DNA of 42,552 bases, taken from contig CAYWWK010000018.1 of the NCBI GenBank assembly GCA_964462135.1, positions 1 to 42,552 on the forward strand. The letters are read 5' to 3'. Under the pieces are notes generated by a model. It was not told the DNA's origin and did not search any database. It was given only the letters and a program-made list of their open reading frames with translations. The DNA comes from MGBC163016 sp964462135 (GTDB lineage: Bacteria; Actinomycetota; Coriobacteriia; Coriobacteriales; Eggerthellaceae). Within the stretch, counting starts at the first letter, position 1. Every line of letters starts with the position of its first letter. A program made the position numbers and the translations under genes. Positions 1 through 8,158 of the stretch are shown here, piece by piece.

Positions 1-294
1 TGTCAAAATTAATTGGCAAAGCTAAGACTCAGAGCGCTCCGGCGCTCGCCATGGCTGCTTAATAGGCAACCATCCGCCAACCTTGAAGGTTCCCCGATTC
101 AAGGACGGCGTCATCTCAAGGGGAATGCTCTGCATCACGTAGCCTGTATGGATGCAGCCAAGATTGAACGGGCTCGGAGGAGCAACGCTGGTTTGCGAGC
201 CGCACTCCTCCCAAACCTTGAGCGCAAACTAAGCTTGTAGCGTCTCATCAATGATCTGGTATGGACCGGAGTTCGATTCTCCGCGCCTCCACCA
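1..294 (+). ncRNA. ssrA: tmRNA (ssrA), 5' end outside window
   Basis: Transfer-messenger RNA, which with SmpB rescues stalled ribosomes and tags the nascent peptide for proteolysis. The 3' end is diagnostic: a perfect T stem CGGAG/CTCCG around TTCGATT, then acceptor strand CGCCTCC and encoded ACCA (291-294). Upstream, an open frame ends in GCT GCT TAA (54-62). If GGC at 15-17 is the resume codon, after an A/T-rich lead as in other tmRNAs, the tag is GKAKTQSAPALAMAA. A GCT resume codon at 21 is also possible. The C-terminal ALAMAA fits ClpXP-type degradation tags. Between tag and acceptor, about 200 nt can hold the usual pseudoknots. The tRNA-like 5' half and first pseudoknot lie outside the window. 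Family call is firm; the resume codon is inferred. Confidence 0.9.
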
Positions 295-305
295 AAGGAG
301 AATCA

Positions 306-334
306 GGCGAACACCCCTTTTTCGGGTGTTCGCC
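306..334 (+). terminator. tmRNA terminator hairpin
   Basis: A perfect 11-bp stem, GGCGAACACCC (306-316) with GGGTGTTCGCC (324-334), closes a T-rich loop eleven bases after the tmRNA CCA end. The downstream T-tract is poor (TTGCCTC), so it may act partly as a 3'-end processing barrier. It also lies past the stop of the opposing radical SAM gene and could serve both directions. Confidence 0.75.
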
Positions 335-424
335 TTGCCTCAATCCATCTTCACAGGCAGGCATGCCTTACCCCCAGCAGGCCCAATGCCATCCTCACGG
401 CCACCCGCTCCCAAAAGCGGGCAA

Positions 425-1342
425 TCATCCAGTGGGTTGCCCCCAAAGGAAATCGGGGATGAAGCTTTCCTTGGCAGCCTCGCCTTCCTGCCAGAAATAG
501 TCTTCGAAGCCCAGATCATCCGCATGATCAAGAACACGCTCATATTCGTCATGCGTCAACGTTCGTCCAAGCGCAGGAAAGCGCTGCAGCACCGCAGACC
601 CTTCGGGCATAACCGGCGTGTACTGGCTCATGAGGGAAAGCTGAAGGCTGCTTCCGAAGCGATGTCTCAGAAGACGCAGCACCTCAAGGGATGCCTCTAC
701 CTGACCAGGCAGGATGAGGTGACGCACCACCACTCCCCTTGCGAGGCGCCGGCTTCCCCGGTGATCGTCATAGACCGGATCACCCACTTGAGCGATCATC
801 TCCTCCAAGGCCTTGAGCGCCCAAGTGGGATAATCGGCAACCTTGGAGAGCTCTTGAGCAAGATGGCTATCAGCGTACTTGAAGTCAGTGAGATACACAT
901 CCACGAAGCCTGCGTTATCCCGCAGAGCCTCCACCGTCTCATAGCCGCTGGTGTTCCAAACGATAGGCAGATGAAGCCCCCGTTCGCGAGCCTGATGGAT
1001 GGAAGCGCGAATGGAAGACGCAAAATGGGTGGGAGTGACCAGATTCACGTTCATTGCTCCGGCTTCCTGCAATGAGATCATCTCAAAAGCCAGTTCATCC
1101 ACGCTCAGTTCCCTGCCCCTGAAGCTGCGGGATATGGCATGATTCTGACAGTAGGCGCACCTCAGGGAGCATCCCGGGAAGAAGATGGTGCCACTGCCTG
1201 CCTTGCCGCTGATAGGCGGCTCCTCCCAATGGTGCAGCATCACATGGGATACGAGCAACCTTCCATCGGCACCGCATGTTCCGCGCTCCCCTCTTGAGCG
1301 ATCAGCCCCGCACAAACGCGGGCAGAGACTGCATGATGCCAT
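425..1342 (-). CDS. PflX-like radical SAM protein
   Basis: A radical SAM enzyme of the pyruvate-formate-lyase-activase-like PflX type (COG1313), about 305 residues, which is normal for the family. The cluster-binding motif CSLRCAYCQN (CxxxCxxC) is clear. An N-terminal cysteine pair, CSLCPRLCGADR, followed by GERGTCGA, matches the extra Fe-S-like motif of PflX proteins. The conserved stretch LVTPTHFASSI follows. The ATG at 1342 gives MASCSLCPR at the N-terminus. A longer in-frame extension exists but runs 260 nt into the upstream gene and looks like non-coding-frame sequence, so I rejected it. No strong Shine-Dalgarno is visible, and the gene starts 13 nt after the previous stop, so it probably depends on coupling. 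Substrate unknown; most PflX-type proteins are uncharacterised. Confidence 0.85.
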   Translation of the reverse strand: MASCSLCPRLCGADRSRGERGTCGADGRLLVSHVMLHHWEEPPISGKAGSGTIFFPGCSLRCAYCQNHAISRSFRGRELSVDELAFEMISLQEAGAMNVNLVTPTHFASSIRASIHQARERGLHLPIVWNTSGYETVEALRDNAGFVDVYLTDFKYADSHLAQELSKVADYPTWALKALEEMIAQVGDPVYDDHRGSRRLARGVVVRHLILPGQVEASLEVLRLLRHRFGSSLQLSLMSQYTPVMPEGSAVLQRFPALGRTLTHDEYERVLDHADDLGFEDYFWQEGEAAKESFIPDFLWGQPTG

Positions 1343-1355
1343 GGGTGGATGAGAG

Positions 1356-2315
1356 TCAGTTCGAGGAATAGCCTGTCGAGATGCCGAACATCTCATTGAG
1401 ATAGTCATCCCCGTCGTCGAAGTCCTCGTCCTCCTCGTCAGGGTATGATTCCTCTGCTGCATAGAGGCTGTCAGCTCGCGACCAGTCAAGACCGTAGTTC
1501 TCACCGTCATGGTCAGAACCGTAGACCAGTGAGAGGGCCGCCGGATTCTTCGAGGCACCCCCGATGATGGCAAGCAGCTCGAGCAGATGAAACGCGCTTT
1601 CAACCTGAGGCAGGATGAGCTCGTGATCGTCAGCAGCCATCATGACGCTGGACAGCTCCGCCATCATCATCTCGATGGTGTAGGTTCCACTGAAACGCTT
1701 CTGGGCAACCGCATCCAGAACGCGCTGGGCCACAGGCGTGCTTCCCTGCACCTTGCGGCTTCCCATCTCAGACCCAAAGGTCACTGAATGCGCGGCTTTG
1801 AACAGTGCTTCCGTTTCGATGGCGCCAAGCAGCTGCGCAGCATCTTGTATGGTCAAGGCCATGCGGGAAAGCTGGCATGCCGCCGCGGAACCCCTTTCCT
1901 CGCAATGAGCGTACACGGCATCCAAAAGCGGCTGCGCCTGAGGAAGCGCCCCGTCTTCGCCATAGCAGAATGTCCGCACATTTCCCTTTGCAAGGGCATC
2001 GGTGGCAACCTTGTCATCAACCACCAGCGGAGCCGTCACCATCGCATAGCCACTCAAAGTGACGACGGCATTCACCTCGTTGGCGAAGTTCGGCGTGACG
2101 GGACTCATCTCAACGACCAGCGTGCCCTCATTCATGTGCTGGAGCAGCCCATCATCACCGAAGTAGAGATCTTCAAGCTGAGTCATGCTGGTGGCATAGG
2201 TGATGACGGTCTGGGCCGCCTCAACCTCTCCCTCTCGCGAGAACCCGGCTTGGGCAAGCCGCGGCCCCAAGCAGTCGATGAAGTGTGCATTGCCGCGGAA
2301 AGCATAGGCAGGCAT
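1356..2315 (-). CDS. Divergent beta-hydroxyacid dehydrogenase-like protein
   Basis: A 319-residue protein with the layout of 3-hydroxyisobutyrate/6-phosphogluconate-type dehydrogenases. The N-terminal Rossmann-like part contains VVEMSPVTPNFANEV and a following APLVV, matching the substrate-loop region. A helical C-terminal domain carries GSEMGSRKVQG. Two key features look degraded. The glycine-rich NAD loop (normally GxGxxG) reads AFRGNAHFIDCLG. Where the family has its catalytic lysine (KDL), this protein reads AEL within EMMMAELSSV. The C-terminus is strongly acidic (PDEEDEDFDDGDDY). These suggest a pseudoenzyme or changed chemistry, which is an inference. The start ATG follows the upstream DegV stop directly (TAGATG) with AAAGGTGGT ahead of it, so translation is probably coupled. 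Confidence 0.65.
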   Translation of the reverse strand: MPAYAFRGNAHFIDCLGPRLAQAGFSREGEVEAAQTVITYATSMTQLEDLYFGDDGLLQHMNEGTLVVEMSPVTPNFANEVNAVVTLSGYAMVTAPLVVDDKVATDALAKGNVRTFCYGEDGALPQAQPLLDAVYAHCEERGSAAACQLSRMALTIQDAAQLLGAIETEALFKAAHSVTFGSEMGSRKVQGSTPVAQRVLDAVAQKRFSGTYTIEMMMAELSSVMMAADDHELILPQVESAFHLLELLAIIGGASKNPAALSLVYGSDHDGENYGLDWSRADSLYAAEESYPDEEDEDFDDGDDYLNEMFGISTGYSSN

Positions 2316-3245
2316 CTATTTACCACCTTTCACCCGACGGGCGATGCGATCAGCCACCGAGAGCTTCTCCCGTTGATCTTCTCCCCAAAAGGCCACCGCC
2401 ACCATGCCAGGCCCAACATGGGAGCCAATGACAGGACCGATGGAGGACTCGATAAAGAGAACGTTCGGATCCGCTTTGGCGATGGCATCGCGCAATCGCT
2501 GCATGTCCTTGGGAGCGTCAGCGCTGCCAAGAATGCAGAATCGGCTCAGGTCATCCTCGGCGACGTTCTTCTCGAAATACTCTGCCAGCGCCTTGATGCC
2601 CTTCTTCCGACCGCGTGCGACGCCCACCAGCTGAAGCTTGCCTGTCACGTTGTCAACGGTGAGCAGCGGTTTCACATCCAGCTTGGCACCAGCCATCGCA
2701 ACCCCGGAGGGAATGCGGCCACCGCGCCTGAGCGCTTCGAGGTCCTCCACCATGAATTCGCAGTCAACGAAATACCGCGCCTCTTCCGCCCAGCTGGCCA
2801 GCTGTTGGGCAGAGAGTCCCTTGTCCATCTGACGTATGGCCTCATGGACGAGCACCCCTTCCGCGATGGAAGGCAGCTTGGTGTCGACGACATAGAGTTC
2901 GAAGTCAGGGTGATCCTGCATGATCTGATCGCGAACTACCATGGCAACGTCGTAGCTGCCGGAAAGCCCGCTGGTGAACGACAGGTAGACGGTAGGTACG
3001 CCACTTTCCACCGCTGCATTGAAGACCTCGGTCAGCTGAGGAATCGAAAGCTGTGCCGTAGAGGGCTCGGTGCCCTTGCGCATCAATTCATAGAAATCGT
3101 GGGCGGAGGTTGTCTGGAACAGATCATCCTCAAAGGTTCCTCCTTCCACGATATAGGGGAACTTGAGAATGCGGACATCGTCTCGCAAGAGAAGGTCCAC
3201 AGGGAGATCACAGCAGGAATCTATGATCAGTTGACAGTGCGGCAT
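2316..3245 (-). CDS. DegV family fatty-acid-binding protein (first copy)
   Basis: A 309-residue DegV-family protein. Known members bind one fatty acid; FakB members present it to the kinase FakA for phosphorylation. Visible landmarks are the N-terminal IIDSCCDLP (family pattern xxDSxxDLP), STAQLSIPQ, the Gly-Ser loop SFTSGLSGSYD, the EALRRGGRI segment and the C-terminal GSHVGPGMVAV. The start at 3245 is supported by AAAGGAAGCG seven bases upstream. It lies between a second DegV gene and the dehydrogenase-like gene in one tight operon. No fakA (DAK-domain) gene is in the window, so the kinase partner, if any, is encoded elsewhere. Lipid specificity cannot be read from sequence here. Confidence 0.9.
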   Translation of the reverse strand: MPHCQLIIDSCCDLPVDLLLRDDVRILKFPYIVEGGTFEDDLFQTTSAHDFYELMRKGTEPSTAQLSIPQLTEVFNAAVESGVPTVYLSFTSGLSGSYDVAMVVRDQIMQDHPDFELYVVDTKLPSIAEGVLVHEAIRQMDKGLSAQQLASWAEEARYFVDCEFMVEDLEALRRGGRIPSGVAMAGAKLDVKPLLTVDNVTGKLQLVGVARGRKKGIKALAEYFEKNVAEDDLSRFCILGSADAPKDMQRLRDAIAKADPNVLFIESSIGPVIGSHVGPGMVAVAFWGEDQREKLSVADRIARRVKGGK

Positions 3246-3262
3246 GATCGCTTCCTTTCGCT

Positions 3263-4165
3263 CTAAGCGGTGAAGATGAGCTCATCGGCGGGAATGTCAA
3301 GCTTGTCTTTGATGTAGCGCATGCATTCATAGGCCACGCCCACCGCGGGACCCACATGCACACCGATCACCGGGCTTGCCGGTCTGACCTCTACCGCACG
3401 TCCGGCGATGCGCTCTATCTCGCCACGGAGCGCCTCAAGGGCTGGCGTCTTCGCCCCAATATAGTGGACCACCACCCGCTTGAGGCCGAATTGCTCAACA
3501 TCCACCTGGAAATCCTTGATCATCTCGTTCACCGCACGCTTCATCGTGCGCACCTTTGCAATGGCCTGCGGCATCCCATTGAAGACGCTGATGAGAGGAA
3601 TGATCTTGATGGCTGATCCCATGAGGGCCGCCATGCGACCGATGCGCCCCCCGGCCTTGAGGAAGGCAAGTGATTCGGGAACGAAGAGGATGCGGGAGCA
3701 GAGAACACCATTGATCACCGCTGCCGCGCACTCCTCCAGGCTCTTGCCCTCATCGCGGGCATCCACCCCATCCAGCAGCGGGAACGCCTCATCAGCGCAG
3801 GTGCTCGTCGAGTCAATGAGCACGCAGCGGAAGTCGATGTTATGGGATTTCACCGTTCGAGCCGCCCGGACCGCTCCTTCAAAGGTGCCGGACAGCCCGC
3901 TTGAGATGAACACCCCCAACACATCGTCGCCTGCAGCTGCCGCCTGTTCGAAGAAATCCTCGAAGAAGTGCTGGGAGGGTTGGCTTGATGTGGGGATGTC
4001 CTTGATGCGCCCATCAAGGGTCTGGTAGAACCCGTCGATGTCCATGGCAGTTTCAAGCTGCTCTTTTCCATCATAGCGAACATAGAGGGGCGCCACGGAG
4101 ATCTGACGCTCGTGAGCAGCGGTCTGAAGGATACCCGTCGTTGAATCAGTGATTATCCGGATCAT
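3263..4165 (-). CDS. DegV family fatty-acid-binding protein (second copy)
   Basis: A second DegV/FakB-type protein of 300 residues, only loosely similar to its neighbour. It shows MIRIITDSTTGI at the N-terminus, the SSQPSQHFF segment, the lipid-site loop FISSGLSGTFEGA, LKAGGRIGRMAAL and C-terminal GVHVGPAVGVAYE. These are standard DegV landmarks. AGAGGAG lies five bases before the ATG. Paralogous DegV proteins often differ in preferring saturated or unsaturated acyl chains, so two divergent copies in one operon may divide that work; this is an inference. It lies 17 nt upstream of the first copy and 30 nt after pncB. Confidence 0.9.
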   Translation of the reverse strand: MIRIITDSTTGILQTAAHERQISVAPLYVRYDGKEQLETAMDIDGFYQTLDGRIKDIPTSSQPSQHFFEDFFEQAAAAGDDVLGVFISSGLSGTFEGAVRAARTVKSHNIDFRCVLIDSTSTCADEAFPLLDGVDARDEGKSLEECAAAVINGVLCSRILFVPESLAFLKAGGRIGRMAALMGSAIKIIPLISVFNGMPQAIAKVRTMKRAVNEMIKDFQVDVEQFGLKRVVVHYIGAKTPALEALRGEIERIAGRAVEVRPASPVIGVHVGPAVGVAYECMRYIKDKLDIPADELIFTA

Positions 4166-4195
4166 CCCATCTCCTCTTTCTGTTCCCGATCAGCG

Positions 4196-5668
4196 TCAGA
4201 TCTCATCATCGATCTTCCTGAGTTGGGCGATCAACCGCTGCCGACGGTCGTGCAGGCCTCTCTCAAGCCCAACCGGATACGTATGGGGATTCATCATGCG
4301 AAGCTGACTCTCATCCAGCGTGGCCAGATCCTCCCGGGCGCGCTTCTGGGCTTCCATCACATCCACCTGGTCAAAAGCCGAAGCGACCTTGCCATGCTCG
4401 AAAAGGGGTTCCAGCAAGGTCTTGAAGCGCTTTCCATCCAACTGCTTTCGACGTAGAGGATCCATAGGGTCGACGATGGTCTGGTCGGGAACCGAGTCCA
4501 TGTCCGAGAAGATGTCGAAGATCATGTCACCCGCTATCTTTCCATCATCGTTGTAGTAGCGGCGGATATCCAAGACGCCCGGAGTGGTGAGCTTGGCGGC
4601 CGATTCCGATATCTTCAGGCGATCCGTCCAGTGATCATCTTCCGGCATTCGGATGGCAGAGAGCTTGTAGACGCCACCCAGCGTGGGCTGATCGAAGGCC
4701 GTTGCCAGCTTGGTGCCCACTCCCCAGATATCCACCGGCGCACCCTCATCGAGAATGGATCGGATGAGCATCTCGTCCAAGTCATTGGTCAGCATGATGC
4801 CCACATCATCAAGACCCGCCTCGTCCAGCATCCGTCGCGCCATCTTCGCCAACCATGCCAGATCACCCGAGTCGATGCGAATCGCACGAAGGTTCTCACC
4901 CCGTTCGCGCATCTCAAGACCAACCGTTATGGCGTTTCTGATGCCCTGCTCCACATCATAGGTGTCAACGAGCAGACTGCAATTGCAAGGGGCGACCCGA
5001 GCATATTCCCGAAACGCCTCAAGCTCATCGGGAAAGGACATCACCCAGGAATGCGAATGCGTTCCCGAAACGGGAATGGAGAACATCTTGCCTGCCAGCA
5101 CGTTCGACGTGGAGACGCATCCCCCCACCACCGCAGCGCGAGAAGCCCAAAGCGCTCCCGTTCCCTGGGCCCGACGCAGACCGAACTCAGTGACCGGTTT
5201 GCCCGCTGCGGCCTGACAGACCCGCGCCGCCTTCGTGGCGATCAGCGTTTGGAAGCTGATGCAGTTGAGCAGCATGGTCTCAAGCATCTGGCACTGCATG
5301 ATGGAACCCTGGACCCGCAGAATGGGTTCATGGGGAAAGACCACCGTCCCCTCGGGGACGGCATGCACCGACACCTCCAGCTTGAAATCGCGCAGATAAT
5401 CGAGAAAGCCCTCATTGAACAGCAGCCCACCCCCAGGAGCCGGGATGTCAGCCAGATAGGCAACGTCTTCAGCGCTGAACCGGTAGTCCGCCAGGATCTC
5501 GGCAAGCTGGGCCATTCCGCAAGCAACGGCATAGCCACCCTTGAAGGGGTAATCGCGGAAATACATATGGAACGTGGCCTGCTCATCAGCTTTGCCCGTA
5601 TCAAGGTAGCCTTGCGCCATCGTCAGCTGATACAGGTCGGTGTACAGGGACCAATCAAGCGATGTCAT
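4196..5668 (-). CDS. pncB: Nicotinate phosphoribosyltransferase
   Basis: Converts nicotinate, PRPP and ATP to nicotinate mononucleotide in the Preiss-Handler NAD salvage route. The 490-residue length matches the long bacterial form. Visible landmarks: YTDLYQLTMAQGY at the N-terminus, the central EFGLRRAQG, SGTHSHSWVMSF around the histidine phosphorylated during the reaction, and RIDSGDLAWLAK plus GVGTKL in the PRPP-binding half. The ATG overlaps the ricT stop by four bases (ATGA), with GAAGGGG upstream, so the two are probably translationally coupled. NAD salvage has no obvious functional tie to the neighbours and is probably just co-transcribed. Confidence 0.95.
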   Translation of the reverse strand: MTSLDWSLYTDLYQLTMAQGYLDTGKADEQATFHMYFRDYPFKGGYAVACGMAQLAEILADYRFSAEDVAYLADIPAPGGGLLFNEGFLDYLRDFKLEVSVHAVPEGTVVFPHEPILRVQGSIMQCQMLETMLLNCISFQTLIATKAARVCQAAAGKPVTEFGLRRAQGTGALWASRAAVVGGCVSTSNVLAGKMFSIPVSGTHSHSWVMSFPDELEAFREYARVAPCNCSLLVDTYDVEQGIRNAITVGLEMRERGENLRAIRIDSGDLAWLAKMARRMLDEAGLDDVGIMLTNDLDEMLIRSILDEGAPVDIWGVGTKLATAFDQPTLGGVYKLSAIRMPEDDHWTDRLKISESAAKLTTPGVLDIRRYYNDDGKIAGDMIFDIFSDMDSVPDQTIVDPMDPLRRKQLDGKRFKTLLEPLFEHGKVASAFDQVDVMEAQKRAREDLATLDESQLRMMNPHTYPVGLERGLHDRRQRLIAQLRKIDDEI

Positions 5669-7020
5669 TGGGCCGCCCCTTCGGAAGGATTGCTTGGTTT
5701 GCGCTTGCGCCTGCGACGCCGTTTCTTCTGGGCGTTGTGCGTGACTTCGGAATCAGATCCCGTTTGGGAAGCCCCCTCATCGGCATGGGCAAGACCGGAG
5801 GACTTGTGTCCGGGCCGAGGGCCCGACGGATGGGCTGCCGGCTTGTCCGCCTGGTCCTTCCCCTTCTTGCTGCCGTCCGTCGAAGAGACCGCCTTGCCGC
5901 CACCGATCTTCGTGGAGCGTCGCCGCGGCTTGCGATTCTTCGGCTTCTCGGAACTGCCGTCAGAAGCCGCTTCGTCCTTGACTGGCGCTCCCGACACCTT
6001 CTTCGAACGACGACGGCGCTTCTTGTGATCAGCCTTCGCCAAGGGGTCGGCCGCCGAGCCCTCATGATGGGTGACCGAGGCGCTCCCCAATTTGTCGGTA
6101 CCGGTGAATTTGGATGTGGAGAAGATGTCCAAGCTGCCCTCGAACACGGCCGTGCTGGGAGCGGTGGCCTCATCCCAGCCTTCCTGGCTCACCACTTTGG
6201 GCCGCTGGCCTTCTGCGGGCTCTTCGAAGGCGCTCAGAGGAACCCTCACGGGTTTTTCGCCTTCAAGGCAGACCTTGACCTCCTCGCGGGGCACATCCAA
6301 CGCCTCGACCTTGGCGGGACCATCGGGCGTCTCAACGGTGTTGCCCACCTTCGGGGCGTGGGACTTGAAATCCTTGTAGGTATCGTTCTCATAGCGCAGA
6401 CAGCACATCAAACGGCCACAGAGCCCTGAGATCTTCTGCGGATTGAGCGAAAGGTCCTGGTCCTTCGCCATGCGAATGGACACCGGCTTGAATTCTCCCC
6501 CCAGACGCTTGCAGCATACGATCTGCCCGCAATGGCCCAGACCACCCACGATGCGCGCCTCATCCCGCACGCCGATCTGCCGCATATCCACCCGCACCTT
6601 GAAGCGGGAAGCCAGACGGCGGACCAGGTCGCGGAAGTCTATGCGCTCCTCGGCCTCGAAATAGAAGATGGCCTTGTCCCCATCAAGGAGATACTCGACG
6701 CTGACCGGATGCATGTCCTCGCTGGTCTCCTTGGCCATCTCCTTGAAGATGGGCAGAGCCTCGGCGGATAGCTGCTCCATGCGATGGGCCTGTTCGATAT
6801 CCTCATCGGACGCGATGCGCAAAACCTTGTGCAAGGGGCTCTTCAAGCGCTTGATCTCCTCATGGGAAACGTCGAAGATGTCCCCGGATGCCTGGCCCAA
6901 CTCAAGGCCACGAGCCGTCTTGACCACCACATGGTCAGCAGCATGGACATCAAGACCATCCGGGTCGAACCACAGGGTCTTCACGTTATAAGGAAGGTTG
7001 ACAGGCAGCACCTGAACCAT
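5665..7020 (-). CDS. ricT: RicT/YaaT-family PSP1 protein with long basic tail
   Basis: Homologue of Bacillus RicT (YaaT), a Fe-S protein that with RicA and RicF modulates RNase Y and phosphorelay activity. The PSP1 core covers about residues 50-220. Six cysteines lie at 164, 169, 170, 201, 206 and 207 in GHCGQIVCC and CGRLMCC, the family signature. Residues from about 330 to 451 form a low-complexity Lys/Arg-rich tail (KKRRRRSKK, KKRRRRRKRK) that Bacillus RicT lacks and that looks nucleic-acid binding. The ATG at 7020 has AGAGAGG seven bases upstream, so the 35-nt overlap with the end of holB appears real. The gene order tmk-holB-ricT is common in Gram-positives. Confidence 0.92.
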   Translation of the reverse strand: MVQVLPVNLPYNVKTLWFDPDGLDVHAADHVVVKTARGLELGQASGDIFDVSHEEIKRLKSPLHKVLRIASDEDIEQAHRMEQLSAEALPIFKEMAKETSEDMHPVSVEYLLDGDKAIFYFEAEERIDFRDLVRRLASRFKVRVDMRQIGVRDEARIVGGLGHCGQIVCCKRLGGEFKPVSIRMAKDQDLSLNPQKISGLCGRLMCCLRYENDTYKDFKSHAPKVGNTVETPDGPAKVEALDVPREEVKVCLEGEKPVRVPLSAFEEPAEGQRPKVVSQEGWDEATAPSTAVFEGSLDIFSTSKFTGTDKLGSASVTHHEGSAADPLAKADHKKRRRRSKKVSGAPVKDEAASDGSSEKPKNRKPRRRSTKIGGGKAVSSTDGSKKGKDQADKPAAHPSGPRPGHKSSGLAHADEGASQTGSDSEVTHNAQKKRRRRRKRKPSNPSEGAAQ

Positions 7021-8158
7021 TGAACACCTCTCTCACCTGGAAGAGCATCGCATCAAGGCATGTCTCTGGAGATACATTATAGTCGAGTGCCTGTTCGGTC
7101 TCCTCGATCCTTCGAAGGGCGTAGGCCACCGTCGCAACGTCCACATCAAGTGCCACCGCCCGCACCTCAGCAAGGAAATCAGTGTTGATCACCAATTCAG
7201 GGGTACCGGCCACCACCGCCATGACATCCCGCAGCCATGACTTCATGATGGCGATGCTCTGATGAAGGTACTCTGCCGTCTTCAATGAGAGCTGGCGTTT
7301 GTTTCGCGCCTCAATGCGCCGGAGGGCCGATTTCTCGAAGAGGTCCTTATTGCTTTCCAGCTCAGCCTCAAGCTTCACTCGATCCTCATCCACCAAGGCC
7401 TTCGACCGCTCCGTGATGCCACGGGCCATCTTCAGAACCTGCCAGTCATCAGCACGCCCAACGGCTGACAGCTGCCGCAGCAGCTCCTGACGGAACTGGA
7501 TGCGCGCATTGCCCTTCTCACGAATGAATCCAATGGCTCGCGTGATGGAACCAGAGCAGGCCTCCATCACCTGGCGCGCGAGTTCGGCAGAGGCGCCGGT
7601 GTTCTGCGCGATGATGGCCGCAGCCTCGGTGGGAGGAATATGACGGAAGGGCACGATCTGGCATCGCGAAGAGATGGTGGGAAGAACGCTTTCGCGCGTG
7701 CGCCCCAAAAGGATGAAGACCACGTTGTCAGGAGGCTCTTCCAACGTCTTCAGGAAGGCATTCGCGGCCCCGATGCTCATCAGGTCAGCCCGATCCAGGA
7801 TGTAGATCTTCCGCGTGGATTGGATGGGAGCCAGAAAGACGTCTGAGACGATTTCACGGATCTGCTCGATGAGGTACGTCGAAGCTCCCTCGGGGGCATA
7901 GTAGTGGACGTCGGGATGCGTGCGCTTGGTCACCCGCCTGCATCCATCGCATTCGCCGCAGACGCTTCCTCGAGGCCCTTTCGGACCTTTGGGGCACACC
8001 AAAGCCTGAGCCAGGGCATAGGCGGCCTGCACCTTGTTGGAACCGGCAGGACCAGTGAACAGATAGGCATGGGTTATCCTGTCAGCCACCAAGCTTGAGC
8101 GCAGATAGTCGCGGACTTGGGGTTGACCCAGGATGTTGTCGAAGGCATCCGAGATCAT
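6986..8158 (-). CDS. holB: DNA polymerase III delta' subunit
   Basis: Clamp-loader delta' subunit of the replicative polymerase, about 390 residues. Landmarks: ILGQPQVRDYL near the start, a zinc-binding loop with cysteines in CPKGPKGPRGSVCGECDGC, DRADLMSIGAANAFLKTLEEPP, and the SRC motif in ISSRCQIVPF. The P-loop is degenerate (GPAGSNK), as expected for a non-ATPase delta' subunit. An upstream GTG at 8167 is possible, but ATG at 8158 overlaps the tmk stop as TGATG and has GGTGGGGGG about eight bases ahead, so I prefer it. It overlaps ricT by 35 nt at its 3' end. Confidence 0.93.
   Translation of the reverse strand: MISDAFDNILGQPQVRDYLRSSLVADRITHAYLFTGPAGSNKVQAAYALAQALVCPKGPKGPRGSVCGECDGCRRVTKRTHPDVHYYAPEGASTYLIEQIREIVSDVFLAPIQSTRKIYILDRADLMSIGAANAFLKTLEEPPDNVVFILLGRTRESVLPTISSRCQIVPFRHIPPTEAAAIIAQNTGASAELARQVMEACSGSITRAIGFIREKGNARIQFRQELLRQLSAVGRADDWQVLKMARGITERSKALVDEDRVKLEAELESNKDLFEKSALRRIEARNKRQLSLKTAEYLHQSIAIMKSWLRDVMAVVAGTPELVINTDFLAEVRAVALDVDVATVAYALRRIEETEQALDYNVSPETCLDAMLFQVREVFNGSGAACQPSL

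Noticed and set aside
404..421. CCCGCT/AGCGGG hairpin as terminator of the radical SAM gene
   Set aside because: Only six base pairs, no T-run on the minus strand, and it touches the gene's stop region; too weak to annotate.
291..424. tmRNA 3' end as an integration (att) site for a genomic island
   Set aside because: tmRNA 3' ends are common integrase targets, but no integrase gene, direct repeat of the tmRNA end or phage gene follows; housekeeping genes begin at once.
1788..3266. Long plus-strand open frame of about 490 codons
   Set aside because: It lies antisense to two well-supported minus-strand genes (dehydrogenase-like and DegV). Its translation is rich in His/Arg/Leu with no domain pattern, as expected of antisense shadows in GC-rich DNA.
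4631..6028. Plus-strand open frame of about 465 codons across pncB and ricT
   Set aside because: Antisense to two confident genes; no ribosome site, and it crosses a gene boundary.
7904..8098. Zinc-finger coding segment of holB as a separate small gene on the plus strand
   Set aside because: The plus-strand frame has no ribosome site and lies wholly antisense to a confident holB.
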